64,000 nt of DNA from Heliocidaris tuberculata (GCA_025618425.1 CM046839.1:1922831-1986830); one strand, 5' to 3'; positions 11,720 through 23,277 are shown, counted from the stretch's first letter. A program made the numbers and translations. The notes: generated from the letters alone by a model not told the origin.

Positions 11720-12790
11720 ATCATCTGTTCTACCTTGGAAGTTGTATGGTTAAATTAGCGGTATTGCATGATTGATCTATAAGTAATTTCAAGGATGGAT
11801 GATAATAGAATAATTGCTGAGACATAAACTAAGCTCTGTGGATATCTTTTTTAAATGCATAAAGGACATGCTTCAGTTTATTTAGAAATTAACATTATAA
11901 TTTCATTCTATTAATCCAGCTTGAAATGTCAAAGAATGTATGAATTATTTTATAACTCTTTTTTTTTTCAGGGACTTTGTCTTATGCATGTTGTTTTGTA
12001 AAAATGATGTCACATTTTACATCCTCTTTTATATCTTTAAACATTTTCTTTGTTACTACTTAACCTACGTTGTTTTAATATCGACATTGATAGCAATTCA
12101 ATGTGTGTGAATTGAATAAAAAAAAATTGTGCTTATAACAATCATGGATAGATACTTATTTCATCATGAAATGAAATAAAACCAAAAAGACAGCAAGATC
12201 AGGCAAGTAGTAATCAAATTGTTTTCAAAAAGAAGTGTTTGTAAACTGTTTATTTGTAGATGGGAAAGTCCAGCCAAGATGTTGTGACTATTCTTGTAAT
12301 AGTAAGGTTATTTGAAATTGATGCTCATTCATGTAGCTCTTCAGCTTGATGATGTATTGCCTACATTTTTTTTTCTCCAAACCGACATGTTTTTCTATCA
12401 TGTTGTCATACATGCATGTTGTGTTAGTTCCTCACTGTGACATATTAGTGTATGTGCTTGCCAAAGATTGCTTGAGGCATGACAAAAAATGGGGGTTTAT
12501 GTTCTATTTTTGTTTTATTGATTCGTTTTGATTACCTCATGTAGTTTCTTCTCTGTCAGTGTAAATATATGCTACAGTGAGTGTAAAAACAGTGAAATTA
12601 GTTTCCCTATGTAATAGGTAAAAATTATATTTTGTTAGAGGTAAATTATTTTGTTATTGTACCAAGTGATTTGATTACGGTACTTGGATCTGTTTGTGGC
12701 ATGACACAAACATTGAAAATAATCTCATTTATTAATTAGTAATGTATGGATTACATTTTTCAGAACAAATATAATATATATTCATTATTA
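11720..12790. other. AT-rich sequence, nothing recognised
   Basis: Many A/T runs and several possible polyadenylation signals, for example near 12112 and 12174. No coding pattern and no repeat that I can name. Confidence 0.35.
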
Positions 12791-12792
12791 AG

Positions 12793-13115
12793 AGGCCATG
12801 TTGTAGGTAGAGCACTGATCTCAAAACTGGAAGTTTGAGGGTCTAATCATATAGTTGCTCTACTGCTCTTGGATGAGTCATTTGTCATCAATTACCTTGT
12901 CTTATGGAAAGCTTGCTCCTTGGAGAGCATTTATTCTCAGACTGTACCATCCCAGGTTAAAATTGAATTCCAAACTGTGTACATGTAAGGGCCTTGATTG
13001 TGATTTGAAATCTTTTCTGTGTATCAATTTGTTTCAGCTGCTATGAAAATGTGTGTCACTGGTAAAGCAACATTGCCATTTTGATTTGAAATGATCAGTC
13101 AAGAATAAAAAAACG
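12793..13115 (+). mobile_element. tRNA-derived SINE (plus strand)
   Basis: The head TTGTAGGTAGAGCACTGATC resembles a tRNA A box, and AGTTTGAGGGTCTAATC resembles a B box about 35 bases further on. A tRNA-unrelated body follows. The tRNA part cannot fold as a complete tRNA, so it is a SINE rather than a tRNA gene. Confidence 0.55.
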
Positions 13116-13359
13116 TCTTATTATGCAATGAAAAAGTTTTTATTGTCTTTATAAGTGGTTTTGTAGTACTATTGAGACTCTAATTTTTCACTGGAAGTAT
13201 ACATGATCTAAAGAAATAGACATTTTGGTGTAGACTTCTCAATTTAAAATGTTGCTAGATATTGTACTGCATTTAATTTTTCAATATATGTATATTTTTC
13301 ACATAAATCTGGTTCAATGTATTGTAGCAGTAGATAGGATAGTGCAATGGGACAGATTC

Positions 13360-13398
13360 TCTCTCTTTCTCTCTCTTTATATATCTTTTTCCTTCTCT

Positions 13399-13449
<51 letters not shown>

Positions 13450-13517
13450 ATGTATATATCCCTCTCTCTCCATCCCTATTCCCTCCCAACCCCTCTCCCT
13501 CCCTCCCTCTCTCTCCG
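13360..13517. repeat. (CT)n-rich microsatellite
   Basis: Pure CT runs at about 13397-13438, flanked by CCCT-rich pyrimidine tract. Confidence 0.9.
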
Positions 13518-13578
13518 AGTTGTTAATTTATCTATAAAGTTCTTTTAGTTTGTTTTTTTTCCATTTAGAAGCCTTTTG

Positions 13579-13728
<150 letters not shown>

Positions 13729-13731
13729 CAC

Positions 13732-14207
13732 TGTTTCCCACTGTATCCTTCTCTCTCTCTCGCTTCTTTCAACATTACACTATATATGATTGAGCAACCT
13801 TTAATTGAAGAAATACAAACAAATGCAATCTGTTGTACATTGTAGGGTACATGTACTTACACATTTATTTTTGACTTAATACATGTAATGATAATATTTC
13901 TATATTACGATAATTGCCTCTTGACTGATTACTAAATACACCGTGTTACAATACATTTTCTTTTCCATTCTATAGTTAGATTTTGATTTCACTCCGTAAT
14001 GATATTTAAGTTCTTCCCCCAGTTTAACCCATGATGCTAATTAAGTTGAACCTCCTATATTTAAAGAGAAGTCTGCTATGAATCAATTGTTCAAATATAT
14101 TTAATCAATAAACTACTTGCCTTTCAGTGTGAATGGGTACTTGGGCTGTCCATAGGAGAAGACCCCCCCCCCCCCCCCCCCCCATGGTGCCACGGGTAAT
14201 TTATGCT
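13732..14207. repeat. ~480 bp repeat, inverted partner at 61826-62350
   Basis: CACTGTTTCCCACTATATCC-like start, GATTGAGCAACCTTTAATTG, GTACATTGTA, CCCCAGTTTAACCCATGATG, and a run of about 20 C before ATGGTGCCACGGGTAATTT all recur as the reverse complement near the right end of the window. It lies just 3' of the cyclophilin gene. The function is unknown. Confidence 0.8.
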
Positions 14208-14644
14208 AGTTTATATAAAAACGTCATCGATGAGAGGTAGGATTGAAGAATAAGTAAATTCAAAGCAGAATTGACAGTAAACTAGGATTGAAAGAAAAAC
14301 AAATTTTCCTCTTTTTTTTTCTTTCGTACAAATAAAAGGACATACCACAATCTATACGAAGTACATGTTATTAAAAACCGTTTGTAATGTTCTATTAAGT
14401 TCTATGATGTATCATTTAGTTAATATATAAATAAGATAGAGATGGGAGATTATAATTATTAAAAAATACTTGGTGGTCGAAAGCTAGGTACTGTAGGCAT
14501 TGAAAATACATGTATACAGAGACAGAATGAACATACATGTAAATGAATTCACATATAAATACAGAAGAGGTGCAGATGATCAAATCAATTGATTTTTTTT
14601 GGGGGGGGGGTGAATGTATAGGGAATAACGTCAAAAGTTGTGAA
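14208..14644 (-). other. 3' UTR / 3' flank of the cyclophilin gene
   Basis: Minus-strand sequence after the stop codon. It holds a run of about 10 G at 14600-14610 and no other recognisable feature. Confidence 0.45.
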
Positions 14645-17600
14645 CTACTGTTTCTTCTTCTGTTTTTGTTGGGCAGCCTTATCATCTGGATTTGGTAGAA
14701 GGTATGGAGTCGGAACAGGAATGATTCCACAGTCAACGATTCTGATTGGTTGTAGAGGGAAGCCGTGATCGTCGGTCTCTACCTCAGACATCTTATCAAC
14801 GATATCCTATGAATGGGGGAGAGATCAAGAAAGAGAGAGAGGGGGGGGGGCACACAGACATAATAGAGACATTCAGAAAAAGAGAAAGAGACAGAGACAG
14901 AGGGGGAGTGACAAAGAGACATAAGGGAAAAAAAATCAGGCAAGGACAGAGAAACAGAGAGAGAGAGAGAGAGAGAGGGGGGGGGTGACAAAGAGACGAA
15001 AAAAACAAACAGGCAAGGACAGAGAGAGAGGGGGAGAGGGACAAAGAGACAAGAAAAAACAGACAAGGACAGAGAGAGAGAAGAGAGGGGAGAGAGAAAA
15101 GAGAGAGAGGGAGAGGGGGGAGATTGAGAGGGGGAAAGAAAAGGGAGGGGAGGAGGATTTACATTATCAGAATCTCGTTACCATTGCAAATAGCATGGCA
15201 ATATTATTAGTTTATCGAACAAGGAAAATAGGGAACATACTGATTAGAAGGGCAGAAAACATTCGACAACAGTGAAAACGGTGTTTGTCGAATACCAAAA
15301 GAACCGTCACGTGACTCAATCTGCCCCTGTCTATACATCAAACAACTCTGGGTAGAAAAAATGGGACCTAAGCAAAGTAGGCTTACACTGATTTTTAAAC
15401 TGTGAAAATATTAGAAATTAATCCTTTACAGAAAGAATTCTTTCCCACTTTAGTTTCATCGTTATAAAGTCTAGGAGAACGATATAGTAATAAGATATTA
15501 AGAAACATTAATATAATAAGTATTTCTAATGTTTTTAACTTTTGTTCAAGGCATTTGTGTGAATGCTGCTGTTTTATCGCTTTAGAAGAAAATAATGAAA
15601 ACTACAATTTTTTTAATTTTTTTATTATGCTACCTAAACCTGCATAATATAGTTGATTTCCATACATTATGTATAAAGATGAACCCTCTTACATTATTTT
15701 TTTCAAATTATCCATATCCAAAAGGGGGGTAAACCGATTAAAATACAGTGAAAAATCCACACAGAAAGAGAAACAGAACAAAATTGAAACTGTCCAACCA
15801 CGACATGCACCTAAGCATATGGAACGTATTTTTATTACAAATTTATACTGATGTATATTGCCATGAGGTATAATCATCAAAATGCATGTAATGTATAATA
15901 AATTACATCAATGATACATGCTACTTTTTGATTGATTAATTTTATGACTGAGAGATTAAGAGGGTATTTCTAAACACCTTTCAATAGAAAGTATACTCGG
16001 GCTTATAAAATTTAATATCATCTATTCCCCTTCCTAAGCAAACTAGATTACATCATTTGAGACATAGCAGGCTTGAAGGAAGCAGAATATCTAGGAGTCT
16101 TCAAACAAATTATAATAAGTAAGATCAAAATTTCATACAATATTTGGTTGTTGTTATTTTTGTTTGTTGTTGTTTTCTTTTTGCATTGTGAAAGGCCGAA
16201 TGAATGAATGGCTAGGTATTGTTCTTCCTTTCTAATAATTTTTGTTTAAAATCTGAAGGACACTTCAATCGGAAGACCTCTTATATATATCTACATGTAT
16301 ATACCGGGTTTTGGTTGATGCTCCTCAGTGTCTCAGTTCAATTTGTTTCAGCAAAATATCTTAATTTTATATCAAAATATACATGTATTTTTCAAGAGTA
16401 CAAATTTTCACTATACATCATATTTATGCAGAAACTATTGAACTATTAACCCAATTGTTATTACTGGACATCCACATAATATACTAGAATCGTTGACATT
16501 GCGAATATGTAACTATAACTTTTCTTTAAATGTGTTATTTTGTATTGTGTTGTACCATGGTCCAGTTTTTATATTAAATGTTGCTTCTATTATCTATGCA
16601 TACGTTTTGTAAAGCAAACAGTATCACACTTCGGGCTGCATGTTTTGTCATTTTTTTTTAAATAAACCATTTCACTATGAAATACAATTAGGAGGAGAAA
16701 AATTGTATTACGGGTTAATTATGGTAAGCATCCTGGGCCCTGGGACCTCGAAATCGACTGAAGCCCACCGCACACTATACGATCGACTGCGATCCGATTT
16801 TGGAAATAAATTGCAATAGCATTAAATATGGGCATTTTAACAAATAAAATCTACCGGAGTCAGGTTCTGAACAATAATATGAATACCAAATATAGAATTT
16901 TGATTGGCTGCCAGCCTTATACTCGGAATAAGGACCAAATCTGTTTAAAATCGTAGACAATCGTAGGACTGCTATGACATCACTACGACTCGTAGCCGAT
17001 TTGGCCTTCCTCGATCCGACTAGAAAGTTCGCAATAGGCCGGGTTTTTTGTAAATTGTATTACACATGTATCTCTAAGTCTATTCAGAACCTCAATCAAA
17101 AATATTTTACGTGTTTGATTGTTTAAATCAAATATTATTACATTTTCTTCAGAAATCGGATCGCAGACCGATCGTATAGTGTGCGGTGGCCGGGCTTTAC
17201 AATCAATCGTAAAAATCTATTTTTATCTCCAGTCTTGCTGCAATTAAATGTGTCTTTCCATGCACTATATCTATCTGTAACATAAAAATTAATCGCATTA
17301 AAGTTACTGTGTATTGTAAAATTACGATTGTTTGAAGGAGATACGATTAATTGTGGGGAGATATTAGCCTAAACGTTTTCGGGGATTTTTGTCCCCACGA
17401 AATATGGTTATTCTTTGCCGTTCGAAGAAAAAATGTATTATTTTTTCGAATACTGGGGGGGGGGGGGGGGGCACTGTAAAATTCGTCCCCTAAGTCCAAC
17501 GATGCCATAAGAGAGTTAATTTTTTCTTGAATTCAGAATGTCATTGAAGATCATCTTAGCGTCTTTTGTTATGGTCTTCGTAGTGACTACGGCCCAGAGA

Positions 17601-20600
17601 CCCAATGAACTCAACATCGACCAAACTGAATTGCTTAATGAACCTAATACTGGTAAGACTGTCTCAGACACTGAATCATTCCACATTTATGGTGAAACTC
17701 AACTGACCGGCGAGTCTGATAGCAACAGCAACAGCAACGAAGGTATTTCATCATTCTGTCCCTTAACCTATATTGCCTACTGGTTGCTCCTGGGGAGCGT
17801 TTCTTCAAGTGTTTTGTCAGTGATTTTGACTGACAACTGTTACAAGCTACTGAAATCCTTGCATCTGATTGGCTGAGAGCAAATTTGTCGGTGAAAATCA
17901 CTGACAAAACACTTGATGAAACGCTCCCCAGTATTAAGCCTATGGAAATGACAGAATTCAGAAATGTAATGAGAATGTCCTGTTATGGTCCTATCGAGGG
18001 GCACCGCTGAAAAACACGAACAATTTCGTTGGGGAGGGTGTCGGTCGGTTGGTCCAATTTTGTCGAGAGTGTAAACAGGTTTACAGACTGAAAAGTGGTA
18101 TTTGCTAACTAGCCCCCCCCCCCCCCCCCCAATGACGCCCCTGACCTTATCTATAATTATCTGAATGCACCTTTTGTTAAATTTGTTACTTGTGTTCAAA
18201 GAAAATACAGAGATCAAAACAAAACAAATCAAATGAATGCAACCTATGGCACTAGAAGAATCTAAATATTTGGATGTATAATGTGCTGAATATCGACATT
18301 CTAATCATGAAATCAACTATGCAATATGTCAGATGTTAAAATCAGTGGTCAATCTATCATCAAAGTGAGTTATCACTGGTTATAGTGGATAACCTTAGTT
18401 GTTACATATTCTGTCAACTGGATTGCGAATGTTATCAAAATATCAGACCGCTTGTAACTTGCCCACAATCTTCCCCAAACTTTAATTTCCTTGACGACTT
18501 TGAAAGTATGAACATTTCAGTGACAGCGAATACGATAATTTCATAATGTCGACCAAAGTGAACTAAATTGATAAACTCTTTGACAAATAACATTGTTGGG
18601 CAGATATCTTCGAAAGACAGGGGTGTCGATCCGACGGGGGAGGTGCCTCCAATAATTTTGGATGATTTTTGAGCTTTTAATAATTACAATTAATATGTTG
18701 ATTCTTCATGACCACCACCCCCCCCCCCCCCACCCACCCGATCGTCAAGTTGGATTGACGCCCCTGACCAATGACATTTATTAGAATTATGTTAGATGAT
18801 GTTTAATGGCCGTAATAGTTCTGTCATCTTCACGTTCCAAACTATAATAACTTTCAAATTCTATTCTAATGAATCGTGGTAGTCGTAGAAAATGGCATGG
18901 AAGTTAAAGTACATCAAACGGACGACGAACAATGGGAGAGCGAACCTAATGTCGCTTAAACCATCTTAGGACGTCAATCCTAAAGACGACAGAAAATCAA
19001 ATGATAATGCATATTCATATCAATATTGTTATATTCCATTCCATATAGAGGACGCTGTATTACCGTACTGATTATTGTCATCCTGATTGTGACGAGAAAA
19101 AAGTAGTATATAACTTCATTAAAGTTACAATTGACCTTGGAAAGTAATTTTAAAAAATGACCGTACGATACTTTTCATGCTTTTCAATACATGGCTTCAT
19201 TAAAATGACAAAGGGTCACGTTTGTGAACACCTCAGTCGACCTTATATTTCATTAATGTTTCTTTTGCGTGTGCAAATCCAATAATTAATCAACAGTTTA
19301 GTTTGTCAACTCGGTTTTTTTAACTGTTCGAAATACAATGTAATATAATCATTGGCGTAGATACGAACACGCTTTCTATTGTTAGTGGGGGGGGGGGATG
19401 ATGAATAGATCATCCCCCCCCCCCCCACTAACAATGGATAATTATGCGTGTCTACGCCCGTGGATATAATTCTTTCTGCAAAAATTGCAATACATGACTG
19501 ACTGAAATAGATTGAATCAATTATCAATTATAAAAACATATCGAAATTTCATGTAGCCGGAAACCTCAGACATTAATAGTTGAAGATCGTTATTTCATTC
19601 TCTTCTTCAACAAAAGAATGTCCATTCGGGTGAAAGCAGCTTGGGAAACTATTTTGAGGCACGATACTCAATACCAGGAAAACAACAACAACAACAACAC
19701 GTGATCAGTTGACTGGATGAGAGCGAAGGAAATCATATCGCAACCGGCGAAATACTTTCAGCTTAATCCAAGTATTCTGATCATAGCTATACAATCGACA
19801 ACTATATTGGGCGTATTATGCACTTCTTTATCAAATTACTTAAAAATAACAATTAACAGTCGTAATAAATTGTATAAATATTACCCTTACGTCCTCTGAT
19901 TGAAAGAGAGCCATTACGAACGAATGATGATACTGATATCACTGTATCGGTCTTACACTTAAAACAATTCAGAAAAATAAATCAGTTTTACCTTTTTAAA
20001 GTGGCCACATTGATAATGATTCTTTTAGTTTTTACATCTTGAAACAAAACACCATTTTAACCTAAAAAGAACTTGAGTATAAATAAACGATGGAATGAAA
20101 GCAACGGTAAAAAAGAGACAAATTCGTACGAAAAAAATAGATATTTGTATTAGCTTTTACTTCTTGAAACAAAACATCATTATAACCTAAAATATACTTG
20201 ACTATTAATAAACGATGAAATGAAAGAAAAGGCAAAAATAGGCCAATTTATACAGGAAGTTATAGATTTGTAGCTGACTATGTGTTACCACCGGATCATT
20301 TGTAATTGTCACATTGTTCCTATCAAAAACACGAATTGCCTAATACAGAAATGGATTTAATTTGTGAAGTGTCATTTATTCTCCGTGCTTCTTGTGTATA
20401 CCGGGTGTCCCCCCAAAAAGCGGAACGGCGGATTTTCAGTACTTTGCCTTCGAAAAGTATATATATTTTGTACATCAATGAGTAAAGCATCTTCTACCGA
20501 AGAGAATGATATTAAGATCATTGAATTGGTATAGTAATTTTGGTAAAGTAATTTTGATTCTATGCCCGTTTCTTAAAATACAGTTATTTTTAAAATTACT

Positions 20601-21727
20601 ATACCAATTCAATGATCTTAATATCATTCTCTTCGGTAGAAGATGGTTTACCCAATGATGTACAAAATATATAATACTTTTCGAAGGCAACGTACTGAAA
20701 ATCCGCCGTTCCGCTTTTTTGGGGACACCCGGTATAGCAGCATTCTATAACAAAATAAAACCTTTTCTTTTCACGCATGAGGCAGGCAGGGTTTCTTTTC
20801 TTTTCTTTTCTCTCCTTTTTTCTTCTTTTTTCCGATAATCGTCAACTTCCAACCTAATGGTGCATAATGTGACAAAAGCACCCAATTCGGCACACGAAGT
20901 CATGTAGATGAATATATAAAATTGTGGATATTTGGTAAGGCATACCTATAATTTTCTCAGCTGCTAACTTACCATACCCTCGATGACCCTGCCAAAGACT
21001 ACATGCTTTCCATCCAACCATCTAGCTCGAGTTAATAAGATGAAGAACTGAGAGTTGTTGGTATCAGGACCAGAGTTTGCCATGGCAACCCATCCGGGAC
21101 CCCAGTGACGGAGGTAAAAATTCTCATCGGCGAAGAAGTTTCCATAGATGCTCTTACCTTGTTAAGTGAAATAATACAAGATGCTTAGCCTCGTCATCAA
21201 CGTGAAAAAGAAGTCATGGTTTACCTCAAGACATACATGCATGTTTTTCAATTTAACATTCAGTGATAATAATTTAAACAAGTTGTAAAGGACTTAAATT
21301 GTGTTGTTGTTTTTTTAAAAGAAAGTTAGAAGTAAGGCAACAATTCTCTTCATCTTCTTCTTTCGTATGAAAAGCAGCTTCAATGTTCAACGTTAGTTTT
21401 ATTCAGAGAGGAAAATACTTCATATCAGGATTCATGACAAAATAATAAATAAAACTGAAGATGAAAGAAACTAACACACAAGCAGTACATTTTTTGTAAA
21501 TCTGTTATTAATACTGAATCTGATTTTGTATTCATTTATCAAACATCAACACTTCATTCGATTATCTTTGGAACAGGACCGGGAAAAAATGAAAAATCAT
21601 TATCATTAAAGATTGTTACCTCCAGTTCCATCTCCTTCTGTAACGTCACCCATCTGAATGACGAAGTCCGGTACGATGCGATGAACTTGAGTGTTGTTAT
21701 AACTCAATCGTTTCTAGTTTAAAAAAA

Positions 21728-21771
<44 letters not shown>

Positions 21772-22586
21772 ACAAAGGTGGAAATGTAAGCATGACGTTA
21801 CTTTGATTTTTTTTTTATTCTTTAGGTATAAATACGTTAAAAACAAGAAATATTTAACAGTGGAAGGAAATATACCTTGACAGGATAACCCATAAAAGCT
21901 AATAGTATTAGCTTATTTCCAAAGGGATCCTCAGATGATATTGCTGGATTGATAAAAGTAATAACCTTTCTTAATCCTTTGAAAAGGAGACTTTATGGGA
22001 GATAGCGATGGGATTTAGAGATATACACAGTCCACACGGTCCATCAATTAGGTATAGGGTGGTGCCATCCCCCATCCCCCATCCCCCCCCCCCCCTCCCC
22101 TCTCCCAGGTTAAATTTACCATGCAGGGGTCAAAAATCAATCAAATGTACAGTAGGTCTTTGACACAGCTAGCCTAGATACATTCTTTTGCTGGTCATGG
22201 CTGTCTTTTGTCCTCCTATTTTTTTAAATATAAATATTAACAGATGATATTAATTTAGGGGGCTTTAACAAGAGAGTGAGAAAAAGAAAGGGGAGTAAAT
22301 CACGTATACTTACATCTTGCCTCCAGTTTCCTCTGACAATAGCTGCAAAGTTCTGAACAGTCACAGGGCATGTATCACCAAACAGAGCTATGACTATACG
22401 ACCAGCAGGTTCGTCATCAATCTCCATCTCGAAGAAGGCCTTCTTCGTCACCAACAGATCATTCTCGCTATCTCGGTCTGGATCTTCCCATGGTTTGGCC
22501 TTCTTTTTACCGAATCGCTTAGCGGCGTCAACATCGTCAGCCGAGAGAGCGATGACGACAACGATGACAGCAGTGAACCAGAGCAT
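14645..22586 (-). CDS. Secretory-pathway cyclophilin (peptidyl-prolyl isomerase B-like), complete
   Basis: Catalyses cis-trans isomerisation of X-Pro bonds in proteins entering the ER. Coding exons in transcription order: 22586-22314, 21713-21620, 21157-20973, 14806-14645. They join in phase 0, 1 and 0 to 237 residues, with stop TAG at 14647-14645. Residues 1-21 are a signal peptide (hydrophobic VIVVVIALS), then a charged [11 protein letters not shown] linker, then the cyclophilin domain from about residue 50 ([20 protein letters not shown]). The active-site set is present: [13 protein letters not shown] (Arg, Phe, Gln), [24 protein letters not shown] and [12 protein letters not shown] (Trp, Leu, His). 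The C-terminus is basic (QKQKKKQ) with no KDEL. The sequence departs from vertebrate PPIB (VHR for FHR, GNW insert), so I give no symbol. The last intron, 14807-20972, is 6.2 kb and holds another gene on the opposite strand. Confidence 0.93.
14826..15150. repeat. GA-rich microsatellite with ~85-base tandem units
   Basis: AGAGAGAGAGAGGGGGGG and GACAAAGAGACAAG recur in three or four imperfect direct units directly after the last cyclophilin exon (intronic on the minus strand). Confidence 0.8.
15151..16760. other. Intron sequence, nothing firm
   Basis: AT-rich intron of the cyclophilin gene. Short retroelement-tail-like stretches occur near 16190-16210 (GAATGAATGAATGG) and 16650-16680 (poly(T) then AAATAAACC), but no full element can be drawn. 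Confidence 0.35.
16761..17197. mobile_element. Inverted-repeat MITE, GCACACTATACGATCG ends
   Basis: Left CCACCGCACACTATACGATC and right GATCGTATAGTGTGCGGTGG are reverse complements, followed inwards by GACTGCGATCCGATTT against AAATCGGATCGCAGACC. It is ~437 bp with no ORF, in the cyclophilin intron. Confidence 0.75.
17538..18959 (+). CDS. Candidate nested gene: small secreted acidic protein, two exons
   Basis: Exon 1 coding part 17538-17742 follows an acceptor-like TTTTTTCTTGAATTCAG|A, so a 5' UTR exon probably lies upstream. The donor AACGAAG|GTATTT at 17743 joins the acceptor GTGGTAG| at 18882 in frame, and exon 2 (18883-18959) runs to TAA at 18957-18959. The product is 93 residues: a signal peptide ([20 protein letters not shown], residues 1-20), then an acidic, Asn/Ser/Glu-rich chain ([26 protein letters not shown]) with no cysteine. 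A second acceptor six bases on (GTCGTAG|) also keeps frame and would drop two residues. It lies in the last intron of the cyclophilin gene, opposite strand; its own intron holds a MITE at 17790-17931. I do not recognise the family. No transcript is available to confirm splicing. Confidence 0.5.
17790..17931. mobile_element. MITE, CTGGGGAGCGTTTC ends
   Basis: The whole 142 bp is an imperfect hairpin: CTGGGGAGCGTTTCTTCAAG against CTTGATGAAACGCTCCCCAG, then TGTTTTGTCAGTGATTTT against AAAATCACTGACAAAACA. A close copy lies at 49043-49188. It sits in the intron of the nested gene. Confidence 0.85.
18112..18130. repeat. Poly(C) run
   Basis: About 17 consecutive C in the intron of the nested gene, followed by AATGACGCCCCTGACC. 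One of many poly(C)/poly(G) runs in the window. Confidence 0.9.
18617..18767. mobile_element. Short MITE, CAGGGGTGTCGATCC ends
   Basis: Left CAGGGGTGTCGATCC and right GGATTGACGCCCCTG are inverted with two mismatches. The interior contains CCACCC and a run of 13 C. No target duplication is clear. Confidence 0.5.
18960..19353. other. 3' flank of nested gene, nothing recognised
   Basis: AT-rich sequence. It could carry the 3' UTR of the nested gene. There is no clear AATAAA near the stop. Confidence 0.35.
19354..19458. repeat. ~105 bp G/C-run palindrome
   Basis: GGCGTAGATACGAACACGC, TATTGTTAGT, a run of G and GATGAT on the left are mirrored by ATCATC, a run of C, ACTAACAAT and GCGTGTCTACGCC on the right. 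The loop is about six bases (GAATAG). Probably a MITE. Confidence 0.75.
20028..20270 (+). repeat. ~123 bp direct tandem duplication
   Basis: TTGAAACAAAACACCATTTT at about 20039 returns as TTGAAACAAAACATCATTAT at about 20163, and AATAAACGATGGAATGAAAG returns as AATAAACGATGAAATGAAAG. Two diverged copies, non-coding. Confidence 0.75.
20399..20734. mobile_element. Young TA-flanked MITE, TACCGGGTGTCC ends
   Basis: Arms of ~150 bp are almost identical inverted copies (TACCGGGTGTCCCC, AAGCGGAACGGCGGATTTTC, CTTCTACCGAAGAGAATGAT) around a short loop. TA lies at 20397-20398 and 20735-20736. TA targets and hairpin form suggest a Tc1/mariner-driven MITE. The close match of the arms means it is recent. 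Confidence 0.85.
21723..21767. repeat. (AT)n microsatellite at cyclophilin acceptor
   Basis: A run of AT lying just upstream (minus strand) of the acceptor of exon 21713-21620. Confidence 0.85.
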
Positions 22587-22640
22587 CGTCGGACCAGATG
22601 ATTGGATTCGGTTTAAGTAGAAATGAAAGCGATGATGATG
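22587..22640 (-). other. 5' UTR part of cyclophilin coding exon 1
   Basis: Upstream of the ATG at 22586 on the minus strand, an acceptor-like TTTGAATCACAG ends at 22641, so the exon probably starts at 22640. It pairs with the donor at 23113. Confidence 0.45.
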
Positions 22641-22827
22641 CTGTGATTCAAAGTGAATCGATTAGACAAGATATATTTCAACATGATTCGACTATACTTG
22701 TATGCATGTATTTTAACACATTATCTTGATAACTTGCCTGTATGACATGAAGCAGGAAAACAATTTCCTGATCGAAAGAAAATTAATTGTAATCATTGGT
22801 AACAGGATTATATAGAAATCAATACAT

Positions 22828-22828
22828 T

Positions 22829-22903
<75 letters not shown>
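22828..22903. repeat. (CT)n microsatellite
   Basis: About 37 uninterrupted CT units in the cyclophilin 5' UTR intron. Confidence 0.95.
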
Positions 22904-22905
<2 letters not shown>

Positions 22906-23112
22906 CACAAAAAATCAAAACAAGAAACACAAGTGTATACACGCTCATCAGATTCGATTGCAAATACCACTTAAAAGTAACGCTACGATCTATTCATAAC
23001 ATTCGGCATCATAATTTTATAAACAATTACAGAAAATTGCAGGGTTTTGTCCTATTCCCCTGAGAAAAAAATATAACAGAACTTTAAAAGATATAGAAGA
23101 AATAGGACTTAC

Positions 23113-23170
23113 CTTGAGCCCACGATGCTGGCCCTGTATGTGAGAGATCCGATGGAACTCACCAAACCAT
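23113..23170 (-). other. Probable non-coding first exon of the cyclophilin gene
   Basis: The minus strand reads GTGGGCTCAAG|GTAAGTCC, a strong donor at 23113/23112. The exon would begin about 30 bases below the TATA-like box. The exact start is inferred. Confidence 0.4.
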
Positions 23171-23196
23171 GTAATGGAACTGATGATTTGTGAGAT

Positions 23197-23277
23197 GGAT
23201 TATATACGAAATTAAGACCAATGGGTAGAGCTCCAGCTGTTGACATTGGTCTCAGCGATGCTAAAGCGACGTGGTAT
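23197..23277 (-). promoter_or_regulatory. Candidate cyclophilin promoter: TATA, CCAAT and ACGTGG boxes
   Basis: The minus strand has GTATATAATCC at 23207-23197, a CCAAT at 23249-23245 and, on the plus strand, CGACGTGG ending at 23274. ACGTGG is the core of the unfolded-protein-response element, a plausible control for an ER folding enzyme. The exact ERSE spacing (CCAAT-N9-CCACG) is not met. Confidence 0.4.

Noticed and set aside
12793..12865. tRNA gene
   Set aside because: A and B box-like words are present, but arms do not pair into a full cloverleaf and a SINE body follows.
17644..18232. Minus-strand ORFs opposite the nested gene
   Set aside because: They run through the MITE hairpin and a poly(G) stretch; no coding character.
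22317..22620. Plus-strand ORFs over the cyclophilin first coding exon
   Set aside because: Antisense shadows of a well-supported exon.
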